Below are positions 11,880 to 26,400 of a DNA stretch of 64,000 bases, piece by piece (position 1 is the stretch's first letter; each line of letters starts with the position of its first letter). The translations under genes and the position numbers were made by a program. The DNA is from Chaetoderma sp. LZ-2023a (Eukaryota > Mollusca > Caudofoveata > Chaetodermatida > Chaetodermatidae), in the NCBI GenBank assembly GCA_034401795.1, contig CM067363.1:33626358-33690357 (forward strand), written 5' to 3'. The notes below the pieces were generated by a model that did no database searches, had not been told where the DNA came from, and saw nothing but the letters and a program-made list of their open reading frames with translations.

Positions 11880-12460
11880 TTGCCCATTTCTGAACTTGCC
11901 CCGCCTATTTCTCAGCCTCGACCACTTTGTTCATGTGTGAGACTAGATTTGAAACTTTGGAACTTAAAACCCAAGATTTTAAATACATTACATATTATGA
12001 GCTATTGAATATGATGGAACCAATTATACTGGGGCTTGTTGCTGCCTATAGCAATAGCTCCCACTCAAATTAGTTCAAAATACTGAACAAGATGCTTATT
12101 AAATTGTAAATTAATAAAAGACATATAATTCAGATACTTGCCTAACGGACAATAGCGACCAATAGCTAACCCTAGGACATACGATATTTTGAGCGGCAAG
12201 TCGGATTCCTCCATTGCTCTCTAAAGTAGGGTCAATCTCAGAAGTGGACCATATTGTGTTGAAACAGTTGTAGAACTGGTTGTTTATGCGCTAGACAGTG
12301 ACGGCAGCCAGACCTCAAGCCAAGCTTAGGCTTACAAGTAGGTCCATACGGTATTAAATATTTTGAATATTTTGAATATTTTAAAACTAGAGCTATAGGC
12401 AGCAGTACCGTCGTCATAGTCCTAATTGTAACCATTCCCAGTCAATTGCCCCATAAATGC
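11880..12460. mobile_element. Fragments of palindromic element P1
   Basis: 11,880-12,140 has 'gccccgcctatttct', 'actcaaattagttcaaaata' and 'taaaagacatataattc'. 12,340-12,450 has 'attttgaatattttaaaact' and 'gcagcagtaccg'. The order is disturbed, so these are decayed pieces. Confidence 0.55.
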
Positions 12461-13535
12461 TGGGTTAACGAAATTACCGTACAATTTTATTAGCATATAT
12501 ATCAATTCCAAAATCAACGCTAAATCAGCCTATGTCGCTAACGACTTATGGGTGGTGGGGGATTTACAGATTACCTCCCTTGCACTATCTTAAAATATAT
12601 ATCTATTTCCGACTTCTAAAATGAGTGAACAACCTCAGCTATTACATTATCCCTTCGCTTCTCATAGACCATAAACAACCATTCGCCGTCCTCTCCAGTT
12701 CTTAGCACTCCTCCCCAGGTGATGACAGATGGACCCTGGCCGCTTGATGTCAGCCACTGGGTGACGCCCCAAGGTATTCATTGGCTGCCCTATATTTCAT
12801 CACCACTGTAGGTTTCAGGTTAGTGCTGGTCGGCTTGCGTTGGAGAAAACTTTCTCAATGTTGGCCACAATCCCATCTTCAAGATCACATCCTCTATCGA
12901 GACATGGTTCATGTTATTCCAAAGATCCTCCTTGCTGCTAGTCTCTGATCATTGAATTCGCAAGCACTGGCCAAGAACTTTCGTGAATTCTTCTGTTTTG
13001 TGTACTTGCTTGGTGGACACGTGTACAACAGTATTGATTTGACATTTTCTGGCCCTGTATACTAGCATTATTACATATGATGTCATCGTCATATTCGCAT
13101 ATGTTTCTAAAAGACGGCTAGACATAGTCGTTAGCTCCTAAGCCAGGATGCATATCGCACACATTTTGTAAGGTCGACATGCAATGACACATCGTTCAAT
13201 TAGTTTGGTGTCTGTCTGGATATGACATTCTTCTAATTAACAACCTTGATATAAGGATTTTCCAAGTACGAATATAAAATGTTCTAAAATTCAGATTTTG
13301 ACTAGAAGCGACATCTAGTACCAATCAGTCACTTGACAGGCTGATGGGCGTGACACGCCGTAAACTCGCAAAGTCTCTATTGGAAACTTAACAAAGTAAA
13401 AGCAAAGTAACGTAAAGTATGTCACTCCCCATCACTCGGATCATCATTTGAATTGCCTGAGTGATTAGGGAAGTTATAGTTCGTAGATGTGGCGAGTAGC
13501 AACATCACCTCTCCTCCAAAGGAGGATTCCAGTTT
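12461..13535. other. Intronic sequence without recognisable gene
   Basis: Between SRCR exons C2 and D1. 12,640-13,010 is less AT-rich and has the look of an old mobile-element end, but no reading frame or motif that I recognise. The rest is ordinary intron. Confidence 0.4.
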
Positions 13536-13539
13536 TTCA

Positions 13540-13835
13540 GTCCATTAGACGACGTCATAATCAATTGACGTGTAGGATGACGTCATAATCAATCGTGTCA
13601 TGAATGTGAATGGCGTAGTTAAGTTCGTCACGAATGCATACTTGATGACGGACTAAGCGTTGTGGTACGCCAGTAAAATTAGTTTCAAAATATTCAACAG
13701 CTTACCATTTCTGGAAATTGACATTCATGAAGTGCAGGGATCGATCGATCCTATCATGGGCAAAGCGTGGGTGAACCTTAACTAGAGATAGGCGGGGCAT
13801 AGCTAAAACCGGACTCCTCAATTTCTGTGATCTGT
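13540..13835. mobile_element. Palindromic element P1, copy (reverse orientation)
   Basis: Starts with 'gacgtcataatcaattgacg' and a second TGACGTCA, continues with 'gacggactaagcgttgtggt' and 'aaaattagtttcaaaatatt', and ends in 'agagataggcggggcatagc' then 'taaaac', the reverse of the AGCTATGCCCCGCCC end block. Confidence 0.75.
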
Positions 13836-14213
13836 TAACACACCCCTCCTAGGCTGAAGTTTTACAGGGCATATATAGCTCCTGTTGGAAGCCACGTACT
13901 TATATGACCTTCTCCTCAACAAAAAACAAGTCTACAAATTTTAAGCGTTGAGTGGCAATCTATTACATAAATCCAGATGGTTACGAGCAATCCGAGCTAC
14001 TATGGTTCCTGGTTGAAGTTATTAAAATCTGGTAGATGAAGACCTTGTCCTGGTGATAACTTCAGAGATGTGAGCGATGTGATATTCTGCTCTGTCCACA
14101 AGCACCCGCATTCAGATGCATTGATGTATACAATTCATTTGGTGACAATTACCGTCCCACCATATATAATGCCAAAATTTTTGCAGATAAGATGTTGATA
14201 GGTATCCTCTTAC

Positions 14214-14389
14214 CACATATAATCCCGACATTCTCGTAGGGTTGGCAGTTATTATCTCCAAATGTCCGGTACAGACATTCATTAATTGATGACTCATGAC
14301 CCGTGCATCTGACGTCATCTAGCATAATGGGCATGCCACGATCAACAGGACCTAACATATTCTGCGATATGAAGTTCGTCACGCTGCTC
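14214..14389 (-). CDS. SRCR domain C, second-half exon (C2)
   Basis: A 176-nt exon entering in phase 2 after ..GTGCTTTTCAG and leaving in phase 1 at TGT-G before GTAAGA. It encodes SSVTNFISQNMLGPVDRG, MPIMLDDVRCTGHESS, INECLYRTFGDNNCQ and YENVGIICG, the C-terminal half of an SRCR domain with four cysteines. It pairs with exon C1 at 45,288-45,441 across a 30.9-kb intron. In most SRCR domains a histidine or acidic residue follows the sixth-from-last position; here it is NCQPYENVG. The 21-bp satellite begins 57 bp upstream of this exon. Confidence 0.92.
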
Positions 14390-14445
14390 CTGAAAAGCAC
14401 AGGAGAACAAATCAGTGGATCCAGATTGTATTGTCTAGCCAATAG

Positions 14446-17400
14446 GTGGATTCATGTCTAGCTATGTTTCGCCCAGTTCTAGCTATGATTCTCCTATTTC
14501 TAGCTACGCTTCTCCCATTTCTAGCTACGTTTCTCCCATTTCTAGCTACGCTTCTCCCATTTCTAGCTATGATTCTCCCATTTCTAGCTATGCGTCTCCC
14601 ATTTCTAGCTATGCCTCTTCCATTTCTAGCTATGATTCTCCCATTTCTATTTATGCTTCTCCAATTTCTAGCTACTCTTCTATTTCTAGCTACACATCTC
14701 CTATTTCTAGCAACGCTTCGCCCATTTCTAGCTACGCTTCTCCCATTCCAATTCCTAGCTATGTTTCTCCCACTTCTAGCTATGCTTTTCCCGTTTCTAG
14801 ATACGTGTCTCCCATTTCTAGCGATGCATCTCCCATTTCTAGCTATGCTTCTCCCATTTCTAGCTAGGGGCCTCCCATTTCTAGCTATGATTCTCCAATT
14901 TCTAGCTACGCTTCTCCTATTTCTAGCTATGCTTCTCTCATTTCTAGCTATACTTCTCCCATTTCTAGCTATGCGTCTCCAATTTCTAAATATGCCTCTC
15001 CCATTTCTAGCTATGATTCTCCCATTTCTATTTATGCTTCTCCCATTTCTAGCTACGCTTCTATTTCTGGCTACGCTTCTCTCGTTTCTAGCTACGCTTC
15101 TCCCATTTCTAGCTACGCTTCTCCCATTTCTAGCTACGTTTCGCCCATGCCTAGCTCTGCTTCTTCCGTTTCTAGCTATGCTTCTCCCATTTCTAGCTAT
15201 GCTTCTCCCATTTCTAGCTATGCTTCTCCCATTTCTAGCTCTGCCTCTCCCATCCCATTCCTAGCTATGCTTCTCCCAATTCTAGCTATGCTTCTTCCAT
15301 GTCTAGCTATGCATCTCCCATTTCTAGATATATTCCGCCCATTTCTAGGTATGACACACCCATTCTAGCTATGCTTCTCCAATTTCTAACGATGTTTGTC
15401 CCATTTCTAGCTATGATTCGCCCATTTCTAGCTATGTTCTCCCATTTCTAGCTATGCTTCTCCGATTTCTAATTATGCTTCTCCCATTTCTGGATATGTT
15501 CCGCCCATTTCTAGCCATGATTCGCCCATTGTAGCTATGATTCTCCCATTTGTAGCTATGCTTCTCCCATTTGTAGCTATGACCCCCTACTTTCTAGCTA
15601 TGCTTCTCCCATTTCTTGCCACGCGTCTCCCATTTCTAGCTATGCCTCTTCAATTTCTATCTATGCTTCTCACATTTTAACTATGCTTCTCCCATTCCCA
15701 TTCCTTGCTATGTTTCTCCCACTTCTAGCTATGCTTTTCCCATTTCTAGCTATATGTCTTCCATTTCTAGCGATGCTTCTCCCATTTCTAGCTATGTTTC
15801 TCCAATTTCTAGCTATGGGTCTCCCATTTCTAGCTATGAGTCTCCCATTTCTGTCTATGCTTCTCCCATTTCTAGCTATGGGTCTCCCATTTCTAGCTAT
15901 GCTTCTCCCATTTCTAGCAATGCCTCTCCCATTTCTAGCTATGCTTCTCCCATTTCTAGCTATGCTTCTCTCATTTCTAGCTATGCTTCTCCCATTTCTA
16001 GCTATTCGTCTCCCATTTCTAGCTACGCTTCGCCCATTTCTAGCTGCGCTTCTCCCATTTCTAGCTACGTTTCGCCCATGCCTAGATCTGCTTCTACCAT
16101 TTCTAGCTATGATTCTCCCATTTCTAGCTATGCTTCTCCCATTTCTAGCTATGCTTCCACCATTTTGCCTCTCCTATCCATTTCCTAGCTATGCTTCTCC
16201 CATTTCTAGCTATGCTTCTCCCATCTCTAGCTATGCTTCTCCCATTTCTCGCTATGCTTCTCCCATTTCTAGCTATGCTTCTCCCATTTCTAAATATGGT
16301 CCGCCCATTTCTAGCTATGATTCGCCCATTCTCGATATGCTTCTCTCATTTCTAGCTATTGGTCTCACATTTCTAGCTATGATTCTCCCATTTCTGTCTA
16401 TGCTTCTCCCATTTCTAGCTATGCTTCTCCCATTTCTAGCTATGCTTCTCCTATTTCTAGCTATGCTTTTCTCATTTCTAGCTATGCCTCTCCTATTTCT
16501 AGCTAAGCTTCTCCCATTTCTAGCTATGCTTCTCTCGTTTCTAGCTATGCTTCTCCCATTTTTAACTATGCGTCTCCCATTTCTAGATATGTGTCTCCCA
16601 TTTCTAGCTACGCTTCTATTTTTAGCTAGGCCTCTCTCATTTCTAGCTATGCTTCTCCCATTTCTAGCTACGCTTCTCCCATTTCTAGCTACGTTTCTCC
16701 CATGTCTAGCCCTGCTTCTCCCGTTTCTAGCTATGCTTCTCCCATTTCGAGCTATAATTCTCTCATTTCTAGCTATGATTCGCTCATTTCTAGCTATGCG
16801 TCTCCCATTTCTAGATATGCCTCTCCCATTTCTAGCTATGCTTGTCCCATTTCTAGATATGCGTCTCCCATTTCTATCTATGCTTCTCCCATTTCTAGCT
16901 ACGCTTCTATTTTTAGCTACGCCTCTCTCATTTCTAGCTACGCTTCTCCCATTTCTAGCTACGCTTCTCCCATTTCTTGCTACATTTCGTCCATGTCTAG
17001 CTCTGCTTCTCCCGTTTCTAGCTATGATTCTCCCATTTCTGTCTATGCTTCTGCCATTTCTAGCTACGCTTCTCCTATTTCTAGCTATGCTTCTCCCATT
17101 TCTAGCAATGCCTCTCCCATTTCTAGCCATGCATCTCCCATTTCTAGCTAGGCTTCTCTCATTTCTAGCTATGCTTCTCCCATTTCTAGCTATGCGTCTC
17201 ACATTTCTAGATATGCGTCTCCCATTTCTATCTATGCTTCTCCCATTTCTAGCTACGCTTCTATTTTTAGCTACGCCTCTCTCATTTCTAGCTACGCTTC
17301 TCCCATTTCTAGCTATGCTTCTCCCATTTCCAGCTACGTTTCGCCCATGTCTAGCTCTGCTTCTCCCGTTTCTAGCTATGATTCTCCCATTTCAAGTTAT

Positions 17401-20400
17401 AATTCTCTCATTTCTAGCTATGATTCGCTCATTTCTAACTATGCGTCTCCCATTTCTAGATATGCCTCTCCCATTTCTAGCTATGCATGTCCCATTTCTA
17501 GCTACGTTTCTCCCATTTCTGGTTATGATTCTCCCATTTCTATCTATGCTTCTCCAATTTCTAGCTACGCTTCTATTTCTACCTATGTTTCTCTCATTTC
17601 TAGCTACGCTTCTCCCATTTCTAGCTACGCTTCTCCTATTTCTAGCTATGCTTTTATCATTTCTAGCTATGCTTCTCCCATTTCTAGCTATGCTTCTCTC
17701 ATTTCTAGCTATGCTTCTCCCATTTCTAGCTATGCGTCTCCCATTTCTAGATATGCCTCTCCCATTTCTAGCTATGATTCTCCCATTTCTATCTATGCTT
17801 CTCCCATTTCTAGCTACGCTTCTATTTCTAGCTACGCTTCTCCCATTTCTAGCTACGTTTCGCCCTTGCCTAGCTCTGCTTCTTCCGTTTTAGCTATGCT
17901 TCTCCCATTTCTAGCTATAATTCTATCATTTCTAGCTATGATTCGCCCATTTCTAGCTATGCTTCTTCCATTTCTAGCTATGCTTCTCCCATTTCTAGCT
18001 CTGTCTCTCCCATCCCATTCCTAGCTATGCTTCTCCCAAGTCTACCTATGCTTCTTCCATGTCTAGCTATGCATCTCCCATTTCTAGCTATGCTTCTCCC
18101 ATTTCTCACTATGCTTCTCCCATTTCTAGCTATGCTTCTCCCATTTCTAGATATATTCCGCCCATTTCTAGCTATGATTCGCCCATTCTCGATATGCTTC
18201 TCCCATTTTTAGCGATATTTCTCCCATTTCTAGCTATGCTTCTCCAATTTCTAGCTATGTTTCTCCCATTTCTAGATATATTCCGCCCATTTCTAGCTAT
18301 GATTCACCGATTCTAGCTATGCTTCTCCAATTTCTAACGATGTTTGTCCCATTTCTAGCTATGATTCGCCCCTTTCTAGCTATGTTTCTCCCATTTCTAG
18401 CTATGCTTCTCCGATTTCTAATTATGCTTCTCCCATTTCTGGATATGTTCCGCCCATTTCTAGCCATGATTCGCCCATTGTAGCTATGATTCTCCCAATT
18501 GTAGCTATGCTTCTCCCATTTCTAGCTATGACCACCCCATTTCTAGCTATGCTTCTCCCATGTCTAGCCATGCGTCTCCCATTTCTAGCTATGCCTCTTC
18601 AATTTCTATCTATGCTTCTCACATTTTAACTATGCGTCTCCCATTCCCATTCCTAGCTATGTTTCTCCCACTTCTAGCTATGTGTCTTCCATTTCTAGCG
18701 ATGCTTCTCCCATTTCTAGCTATGTTTTTCCCATTTCTAGCTATGGGTCTCCGATTTCTAGCTATGATTCTCCCATTTCTGTCTATGCTTCTCCCATTTC
18801 TATCTATGTTTCTCCTATTTCTAGCTATGCTTTTCTTATTTCTAGCTATGCTTCTCCCATTTCTAGCAATGCCTCTCCAATTTCTAGCTATGCTTCTCCC
18901 ATTGCTAGCTATGCTTCTCTCATTTCTAGCTATGCTTCTCCAATTTCTAGCTATGCGTCTCCCATTTCTAGATATGCCTCTCCCATTTCTATCTATGCTT
19001 CGCACATTTGTAGCTGCGCTTCTCCCATTTCTAGCTACGTTTCGCCAATGCCTAGATCTGCTTCTCCCATTTCTAGCTATGATTCTCCCATTTCTAGCTA
19101 TGCTTCTCCCATTTCTAGCTATGCTTCCACCATTTTGCCTCTCCTATCCCTTTCCTAGCTATGCTTCTCCCATTTCTAGCTATGCTTCTCCCATCTCTAG
19201 CTATGCTTCTCCCATTTCTCGCTATGCTTCTCCCATTTCTAGCTATGCTTCTCCCATTTCTAAATATGGTCCGCCCATTTCTAGCTATGATTCGCCCATT
19301 CTCGATATGCTTCTCTCATTTCTAGCTATGGGTCTCACATTTCTAGCTATGATTCTCCCATTTCTGTCTATGCTTCTCCCATTTCTAGCTATGCTTCTCC
19401 TATTTCTAGCTATGCTTTTCTCATTTCTAGCTATGCCTCTCCTATTTCTAGCTAAGCTTCTCCCATTTCTAGCTATGCTTCTCTCGTTTCTAGCTATGCT
19501 TCTCCCATTTTTAGCTATGCGTCTCCCATTTCTAGATATGTGTCTCCCATTTCTAGCTACGCTTCTATTTTTAGCTACGCCTCTCTCATTTCTAGCTATG
19601 CTTCTCCCATTTCTAGCTACGCTTCTCCCATTTCTAGCTACGTTTCGCCCATGTCTATCCCTGCTTCTCCCGTTTCTAGCTATGCTTCTTCCATTTCGAG
19701 CTATAATTCTCTCATTTCTAGCTATGATTCGCTCATTTCTAGCTATGCTTCTCTCATTTCTAGCTATGCTTCTCCCATTTCTAGCTATGCGTCTCCCATT
19801 TCTAGATATGCCTCTCCCATTTCTATCTATGCTTCTCCCATTTCTAGCTACGCTTCAATTTTTAGCTACGACTCTCATTTCTAGCTACGCTTCTCCCATT
19901 TCTAGCTACGCTTCTCCCATTTCTAGCTACGTTTCGCACATGTCTAGCTCTGCTTCTCCCGTTTCTAGCTATGCTTCTCCCATTTAAATCTATAATTCTC
20001 TCATTTCTAGCTATGATTCGCTCATTTCTAGCTATGGCTCGCCAATTTCTAGCTCTGCTTCTCCCATTTCTAGATATGGCTCTCCCATTTCTAGCTATGC
20101 GTGTCCCATTTCTAGCTACGCTTCTCCCATTTCTAGTTATGATTCTCCCATTTCTATCTATGCTTCTCCCATTTCTAGCTACGCTTCTATTTTTAGCTAT
20201 GTTTCTCTCATTTCTAGCTGCGCTTCTCCCATTTCTAGCAACGCTGCTCCCATTTCTAGCTACGTTTCGCCCATGTCTAGCTCTGCTTCTCCCATTTCTA
20301 GCTATGCTTCTCCCATTTCTAGCTACGCTTCTCCCATTTCTGGCTACGCTTCTCCCATTTCTAGCTCTGCTTCTCCTATTCCCATTCCCTAGCTATGCTT

Positions 20401-23400
20401 CTCCCACTGCTAGCTATGCTTCCCTCATTTCTAGCTATGATTCTCCCATTTCTAGCTATGATTCTCCCATTTCTAGCTATGCTTCTCCCATTTCTGGCTA
20501 CGCTTCTCCCATTTCTAGCTCTGCTTCTCCCATTCCCATTCCTAGCTATGATTCTCCCACTGCTAGCTATGCTTCCCTCATTTTTAGATTTGTTTCGCCC
20601 ATTTCTTTCTATACTCGCCCATTCTGGCTATGCTTCTCCCATTTCTAGCTATGCTTCTCCAATTTCTAGCTATGCTTCTCTCATTTCTAGCTATGCTTCT
20701 CCCATTTCTAGCTATTCGTCTCCCATTTCTAGCTACGCTTCGCCCATTTCTAGCTGCGCTTCTCCCATTTCTAGCTACGTTTCGCCCATGCCTAGATCTG
20801 CTTCTACCATTTCTAGCTATGATTCTCCCATTTCTAGCTATGCTTCTCCCATTTCTAGCTATGCTTCCACCATTTTGCCTCTCCTATCCATTTCCTAGCT
20901 ATGCTTCTCCCATTTCTAGCTATGCTTCTCCCATCTCTAGCTATGCTTCTCCCATTTCTCGCTATGCTTCTCCCATTTCTAGCTATGCTTCTCCAATTTC
21001 TAAATATGGTCCGCCCATTTCTAGCTATGATTCGCCCATTCTCGATATGCTTCTCTCATTTCTAGCTATTGGTCTCACATTTCTAGCTATGATTCTCCCA
21101 TTTCTGTCTATGCTTCTCCCATTTCTAGCTATGCTTCTCCCATTTCTAGCTATGCTTCTCCTATTTCTAGCTATGCTTTTCTCATTTCTAGCTATGCCTC
21201 TCCTATTTCTAGCTAAGCTTCTCCCATTTCTAGCTATGCTTCTCTCGTTTCTAGCTATGCTTCTCCCATTTTTAACTATGCGTCTCCCATTTCTAGATAT
21301 GTGTCTCCCATTTCTAGCTACGCTTCTATTTTTAGCTAGGCCTCTCTCATTTCTAGCTATGCTTCTCCCATTTCTAGCTACGCTTCTCCCATTTCTAGCT
21401 ACGTTTCTCCCATGTCTAGCCCTGCTTCTCCCGTTTCTAGCTATGCTTCTCCCATTTCGAGCTATAATTCTCTCATTTCTAGCTATGATTCGCTCATTTC
21501 TAGCTATGCGTCTCCCATTTCTAGATATGCCTCTCCCATTTCTAGCTATGCTTGTCCCATTTCTAGATATGCGTCTCCCATTTCTATCTATGCTTCTCCC
21601 ATTTCTAGCTACGCTTCTATTTTTAGCTACGCCTCTCTCATTTCTAGCTACGCTTCTCCCATTTCTAGCTACGCTTCTCCCATTTCTTGCTACATTTCGT
21701 CCATGTCTAGCTCTGCTTCTCCCGTTTCTAGCTATGATTCTCCCATTTCTGTCTATGCTTCTGCCATTTCTAGCTACGCTTCTCCTATTTCTAGCTATGC
21801 TTCTCCCATTTCTAGCAATGCCTCTCCCATTTCTAGCCATGCATCTCCCATTTCTAGCTAGGCTTCTCTCATTTCTAGCTATGCTTCTCCCATTTCTAGC
21901 TATGCGTCTCACATTTCTAGATATGCGTCTCCCATTTCTATCTATGCTTCTCCCATTTCTAGCTACGCTTCTATTTTTAGCTACGCCTCTCTCATTTCTA
22001 GCTACGCTTCTCCCATTTCTAGCTATGCTTCTCCCATTTCCAGCTACGTTTCGCCCATGTCTAGCTCTGCTTCTCCCGTTTCTAGCTATGATTCTCCCAT
22101 TTCAAGTTATAATTCTCTCATTTCTAGCTATGATTCGCTCATTTCTAACTATGCGTCTCCCATTTCTAGATATGCCTCTCCCATTTCTAGCTATGCATGT
22201 CCCATTTCTAGCTACGTTTCTCCCATTTCTGGTTATGATTCTCCCATTTCTATCTATGCTTCTCCAATTTCTAGCTACGCTTCTATTTCTACCTATGTTT
22301 CTCTCATTTCTAGCTACGCTTCTCCCATTTCTAGCTACGCTTCTCCTATTTCTAGCTATGCTTTTATCATTTCTAGCTATGCTTCTCCCATTTCTAGCTA
22401 TGCTTCTCTCATTTCTAGCTATGCTTCTCCCATTTCTAGCTATGCGTCTCCCATTTCTATCTATGCTTCTCCCATTTCTAGCTACGCTTCTATTTCTAGC
22501 TACGCTTCTCCCATTTCTAGCTACGTTTCGCCCTTGCCTAGCTCTGCTTCTTCCGTTTTAGCTATGCTTCTCCCATTTCTAGCTATAATTCTATCATTTC
22601 TAGCTATGATTCGCCCATTTCTAGCTATGCTTCTTCCATTTCTAGCTATGCTTCTCCCATTTCTAGCTCTGTCTCTCCCATCCCATTCCTAGCTATGCTT
22701 CTCCCAAGTCTACCTATGCTTCTTCCATGTCTAGCTATGCATCTCCCATTTCTAGCTATGCTTCTCCCATTTCTCGCTATGCTTCTCCCATTTCTAGCTA
22801 TGCTTCTCCCATTTCTAGATATATTCCGCCCATTTCTAGCTATGATTCGCCCATTCTCGATATGCTTCTCCCATTTTTAGCGATATTTCTCCCATTTCTA
22901 GCTATGCTTCTCCAATTTCTAGCTATGTTTCTCCCATTTCTAGATATATTCCGCCCATTTCTAGCTATGATTCACCGATTCTAGCTATGCTTCTCCAATT
23001 TCTAACGATGTTTGTCCCATTTCTAGCTATGATTCGCCCCTTTCTAGCTATGTTTCTCCCATTTCTAGCTATGCTTCTCCGATTTCTAATTATGCTTCTC
23101 CCATTTCTGGATATGTTCCGCCCATTTCTAGCCATGATTCGCCCATTGTAGCTATGATTCTCCCAATTGTAGCTATGCTTCTCCCATTTCTAGCTATGAC
23201 CACCCCATTTCTAGCTATGCTTCTCCCATGTCTAGCCATGCGTCTCCCATTTCTAGCTATGCCTCTTCAATTTCTATCTATGCTTCTCACATTTTAACTA
23301 TGCGTCTCCCATTCCCATTCCTAGCTATGTTTCTCCCACTTCTAGCTATGTGTCTTCCATTTCTAGCGATGCTTCTCCCATTTCTAGCTATGTTTTTCCC

Positions 23401-26400
23401 ATTTCTAGCTATGGGTCTCCGATTTCTAGCTATGATTCTCCCATTTCTGTCTATGCTTCTCCCATTTCTATCTATGTTTCTCCTATTTCTAGCTATGCTT
23501 TTCTTATTTCTAGCTATGCTTCTCCCATTTCTAGCAATGCCTCTCCAATTTCTAGCTATGCTTCTCCCATTGCTAGCTATGCTTCTCTCATTTCTAGCTA
23601 TGCTTCTCCAATTTCTAGCTATGCGTCTCCCATTTCTAGATATGCCTCTCCCATTTCTATCTATGCTTCGCCCATTTCTAGCTGCGCTTCTCCCATTTCT
23701 AGCTACGTTTCGCCAATGCCTAGATCTGCTTCTCCCATTTCTAGCTATGATTCTCCCATTTCTAGCTATGCTTCTCCCATTTCTAGCTATGCTTCCACCA
23801 TTTTGCCTCTCCTATCCCTTTCCTAGCTATGCTTCTCCCATTTCTAGCTATGCTTCTCCCATCTCTAGCTATGCTTCTCCCATTTCTCGCTATGCTTCTC
23901 CCATTTCTAGCTATGCTTCTCCCATTTCTAAATATGGTCCGCCCATTTCTAGCTATGATTCGCCCATTCTCGATATGCTTCTCTCATTTCTAGCTATGGG
24001 TCTCACATTTCTAGCTATGATTCTCCCATTTCTGTCTATGCTTCTCCCATTTCTAGCTATGCTTCTCCTATTTCTAGCTATGCTTTTCTCATTTCTAGCT
24101 ATGCCTCTCCTATTTCTAGCTAAGCTTCTCCCATTTCTAGCTATGCTTCTCTCGTTTCTAGCTATGCTTCTCCCATTTTTAGCTATGCGTCTCCCATTTC
24201 TAGATATGTGTCTCCCATTTCTAGCTACGCTTCTATTTTTAGCTACGCCTCTCTCATTTCTAGCTATGCTTCTCCCATTTCTAGCTACGCTTCTCCCATT
24301 TCTAGCTACGTTTCGCCCATGTCTATCCCTGCTTCTCCCGTTTCTAGCTATGCTTCTCCCATTTCGAGCTATAATTCTCTCATTTCTAGCTATGATTCGC
24401 TCATTTCTAGCTATGCTTCTCTCATTTCTAGCTATGCTTCTCCCATTTATAGCTATGCGTCTCCCATTTCTAGATATGCCTCTCCCATTTCTATCTATGC
24501 TTCTCCCATTTCTAGCTACGCTTCAATTTTTAGCTACGACTCTCATTTCTAGCTACGCTTCTCCCATTTCTAGCTACGTTTCGCACATGTCTAGCTCTGC
24601 TTCTCCCGTTTCTAGCTATGCTTCTCCCATTTAAAGCTATAATTCTCTCATTTCTAGCTATGATTCGCTCATTTCTAGCTATGGCTCGCCAATTTCTAGC
24701 TCTGCTTCTCCCATTTCTAGATATGGCTCTCCCATTTCTAGCTATGCGTGTCCCATTTCTAGCTACGCTTCTCCCATTTCTAGTTATGATTCTCCCATTT
24801 CTATCTATGCTTCTCCCATTTCTAGCTACGCTTCTATTTTTAGCTATGTTTCTCTCATTTCTAGCTGCGCTTCTCCCATTTCTAGCAACGCTGCTCCCAT
24901 TTCTAGCTACGTTTCGCCCATGTCTAGCTCTGCTTCTCCCATTTCTAGCTATGCTTCTCCCATTTCTAGCTACGCTTCTCCCATTTCTGGCTACGCTTCT
25001 CCCATTTCTAGCTCTGCTTCTCCTATTCCCATTCCCTAGCTATGCTTCTCCCACTGCTAGCTATGCTTCCCTCATTTCTAGCTATGATTCTCCCATTTCT
25101 AGCTATGATTCTCCCATTTCTAGCTATGCTTCTCCCATTTCTGGCTACGCTTCTCCCATTTCTAGCTCTGCTTCTCCCATTCCCATTCCTAGCTATGATT
25201 CTCCCACTGCTAGCTATGCTTCCCTCATTTTTAGATTTGTTTCGCCCATTTCTTTCTATACTCGCCCATTCTAGCTATGCTTCTCCCATTTCTAGCTATG
25301 CTTCTCCAATTTCTAGCTATGCTTCTCTCATTTCTAGCTATGCTTCTCCCATTTCTAGCTATTCGTCTCCCATTTCTAGCTACGCTTCGCCCATTTCTAG
25401 CTGCGCTTCTCCCATTTCTAGCTACGTTTCGCCCATGCCTAGATCTGCTTCTACCATTTCTAGCTATGATTCTCCCATTTCTAGCTATGCTTCTCCCATT
25501 TCTAGCTATGCTTCCACCATTTTGCCTCTCCTATCCATTTCCTAGCTATGCTTCTCCCATTTCTAGCTATGCTTCTCCCATCTCTAGCTATGCTTCTCCC
25601 ATTTCTCGCTATGCTTCTCCCATTTCTAGCTATGCTTCTCCAATTTCTAAATATGGTCCGCCCATTTCTAGCTATGATTCGCCCATTCTCGATATGCTTC
25701 TCTCATTTCTAGCTATTGGTCTCACATTTCTAGCTATGATTCTCCCATTTCTGTCTATGCTTCTCCCATTTCTAGCTATGCTTCTCCCATTTCTAGCTAT
25801 GCTTCTCCTATTTCTAGCTATGCTTTTCTCATTTCTAGCTATGCCTCTCCTATTTCTAGCTAAGCTTCTCCCATTTCTAGCTATGCTTCTCTCGTTTCTA
25901 GCTATGCTTCTCCCATTTTTAACTATGCGTCTCCCATTTCTAGATATGTGTCTCCCATTTCTAGCTACGCTTCTATTTTTAGCTAGGCCTCTCTCATTTC
26001 TAGCTATGCTTCTCCCATTTCTAGCTACGCTTCTCCCATTTCTAGCTACGTTTCTCCCATGTCTAGCCCTGCTTCTCCCGTTTCTAGCTATGCTTCTCCC
26101 ATTTCGAGCTATAATTCTCTCATTTCTAGCTATGATTCGCTCATTTCTAGCTATGCGTCTCCCATTTCTAGCTATGCTTCTCCCATTTCTAGCTATGCGT
26201 CTCCCATTTCTATCTATGCTTCTCCCATTTCTAGCTACGCTTCTATTTCTAGCTACGCTTCTCCCATTTCTAGCTACGTTTCGCCCTTGCCTAGCTCTGC
26301 TTCTTCCGTTTTAGCTATGCTTCTCCCATTTCTAGCTATAATTCTATCATTTCTAGCTATGATTCGCCCATTTCTAGCTATGCTTCTTCCATTTCTAGCT

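Noticed and set aside
15683..17893. Open frames of 736, 643, 475 and similar codons in the 21-bp satellite (FLAMLLP or SYASPIS repeats)
   Set aside because: The unit is a multiple of three with no stop in some frames. All frames are pure repeat, with no start context, domain or unique sequence.
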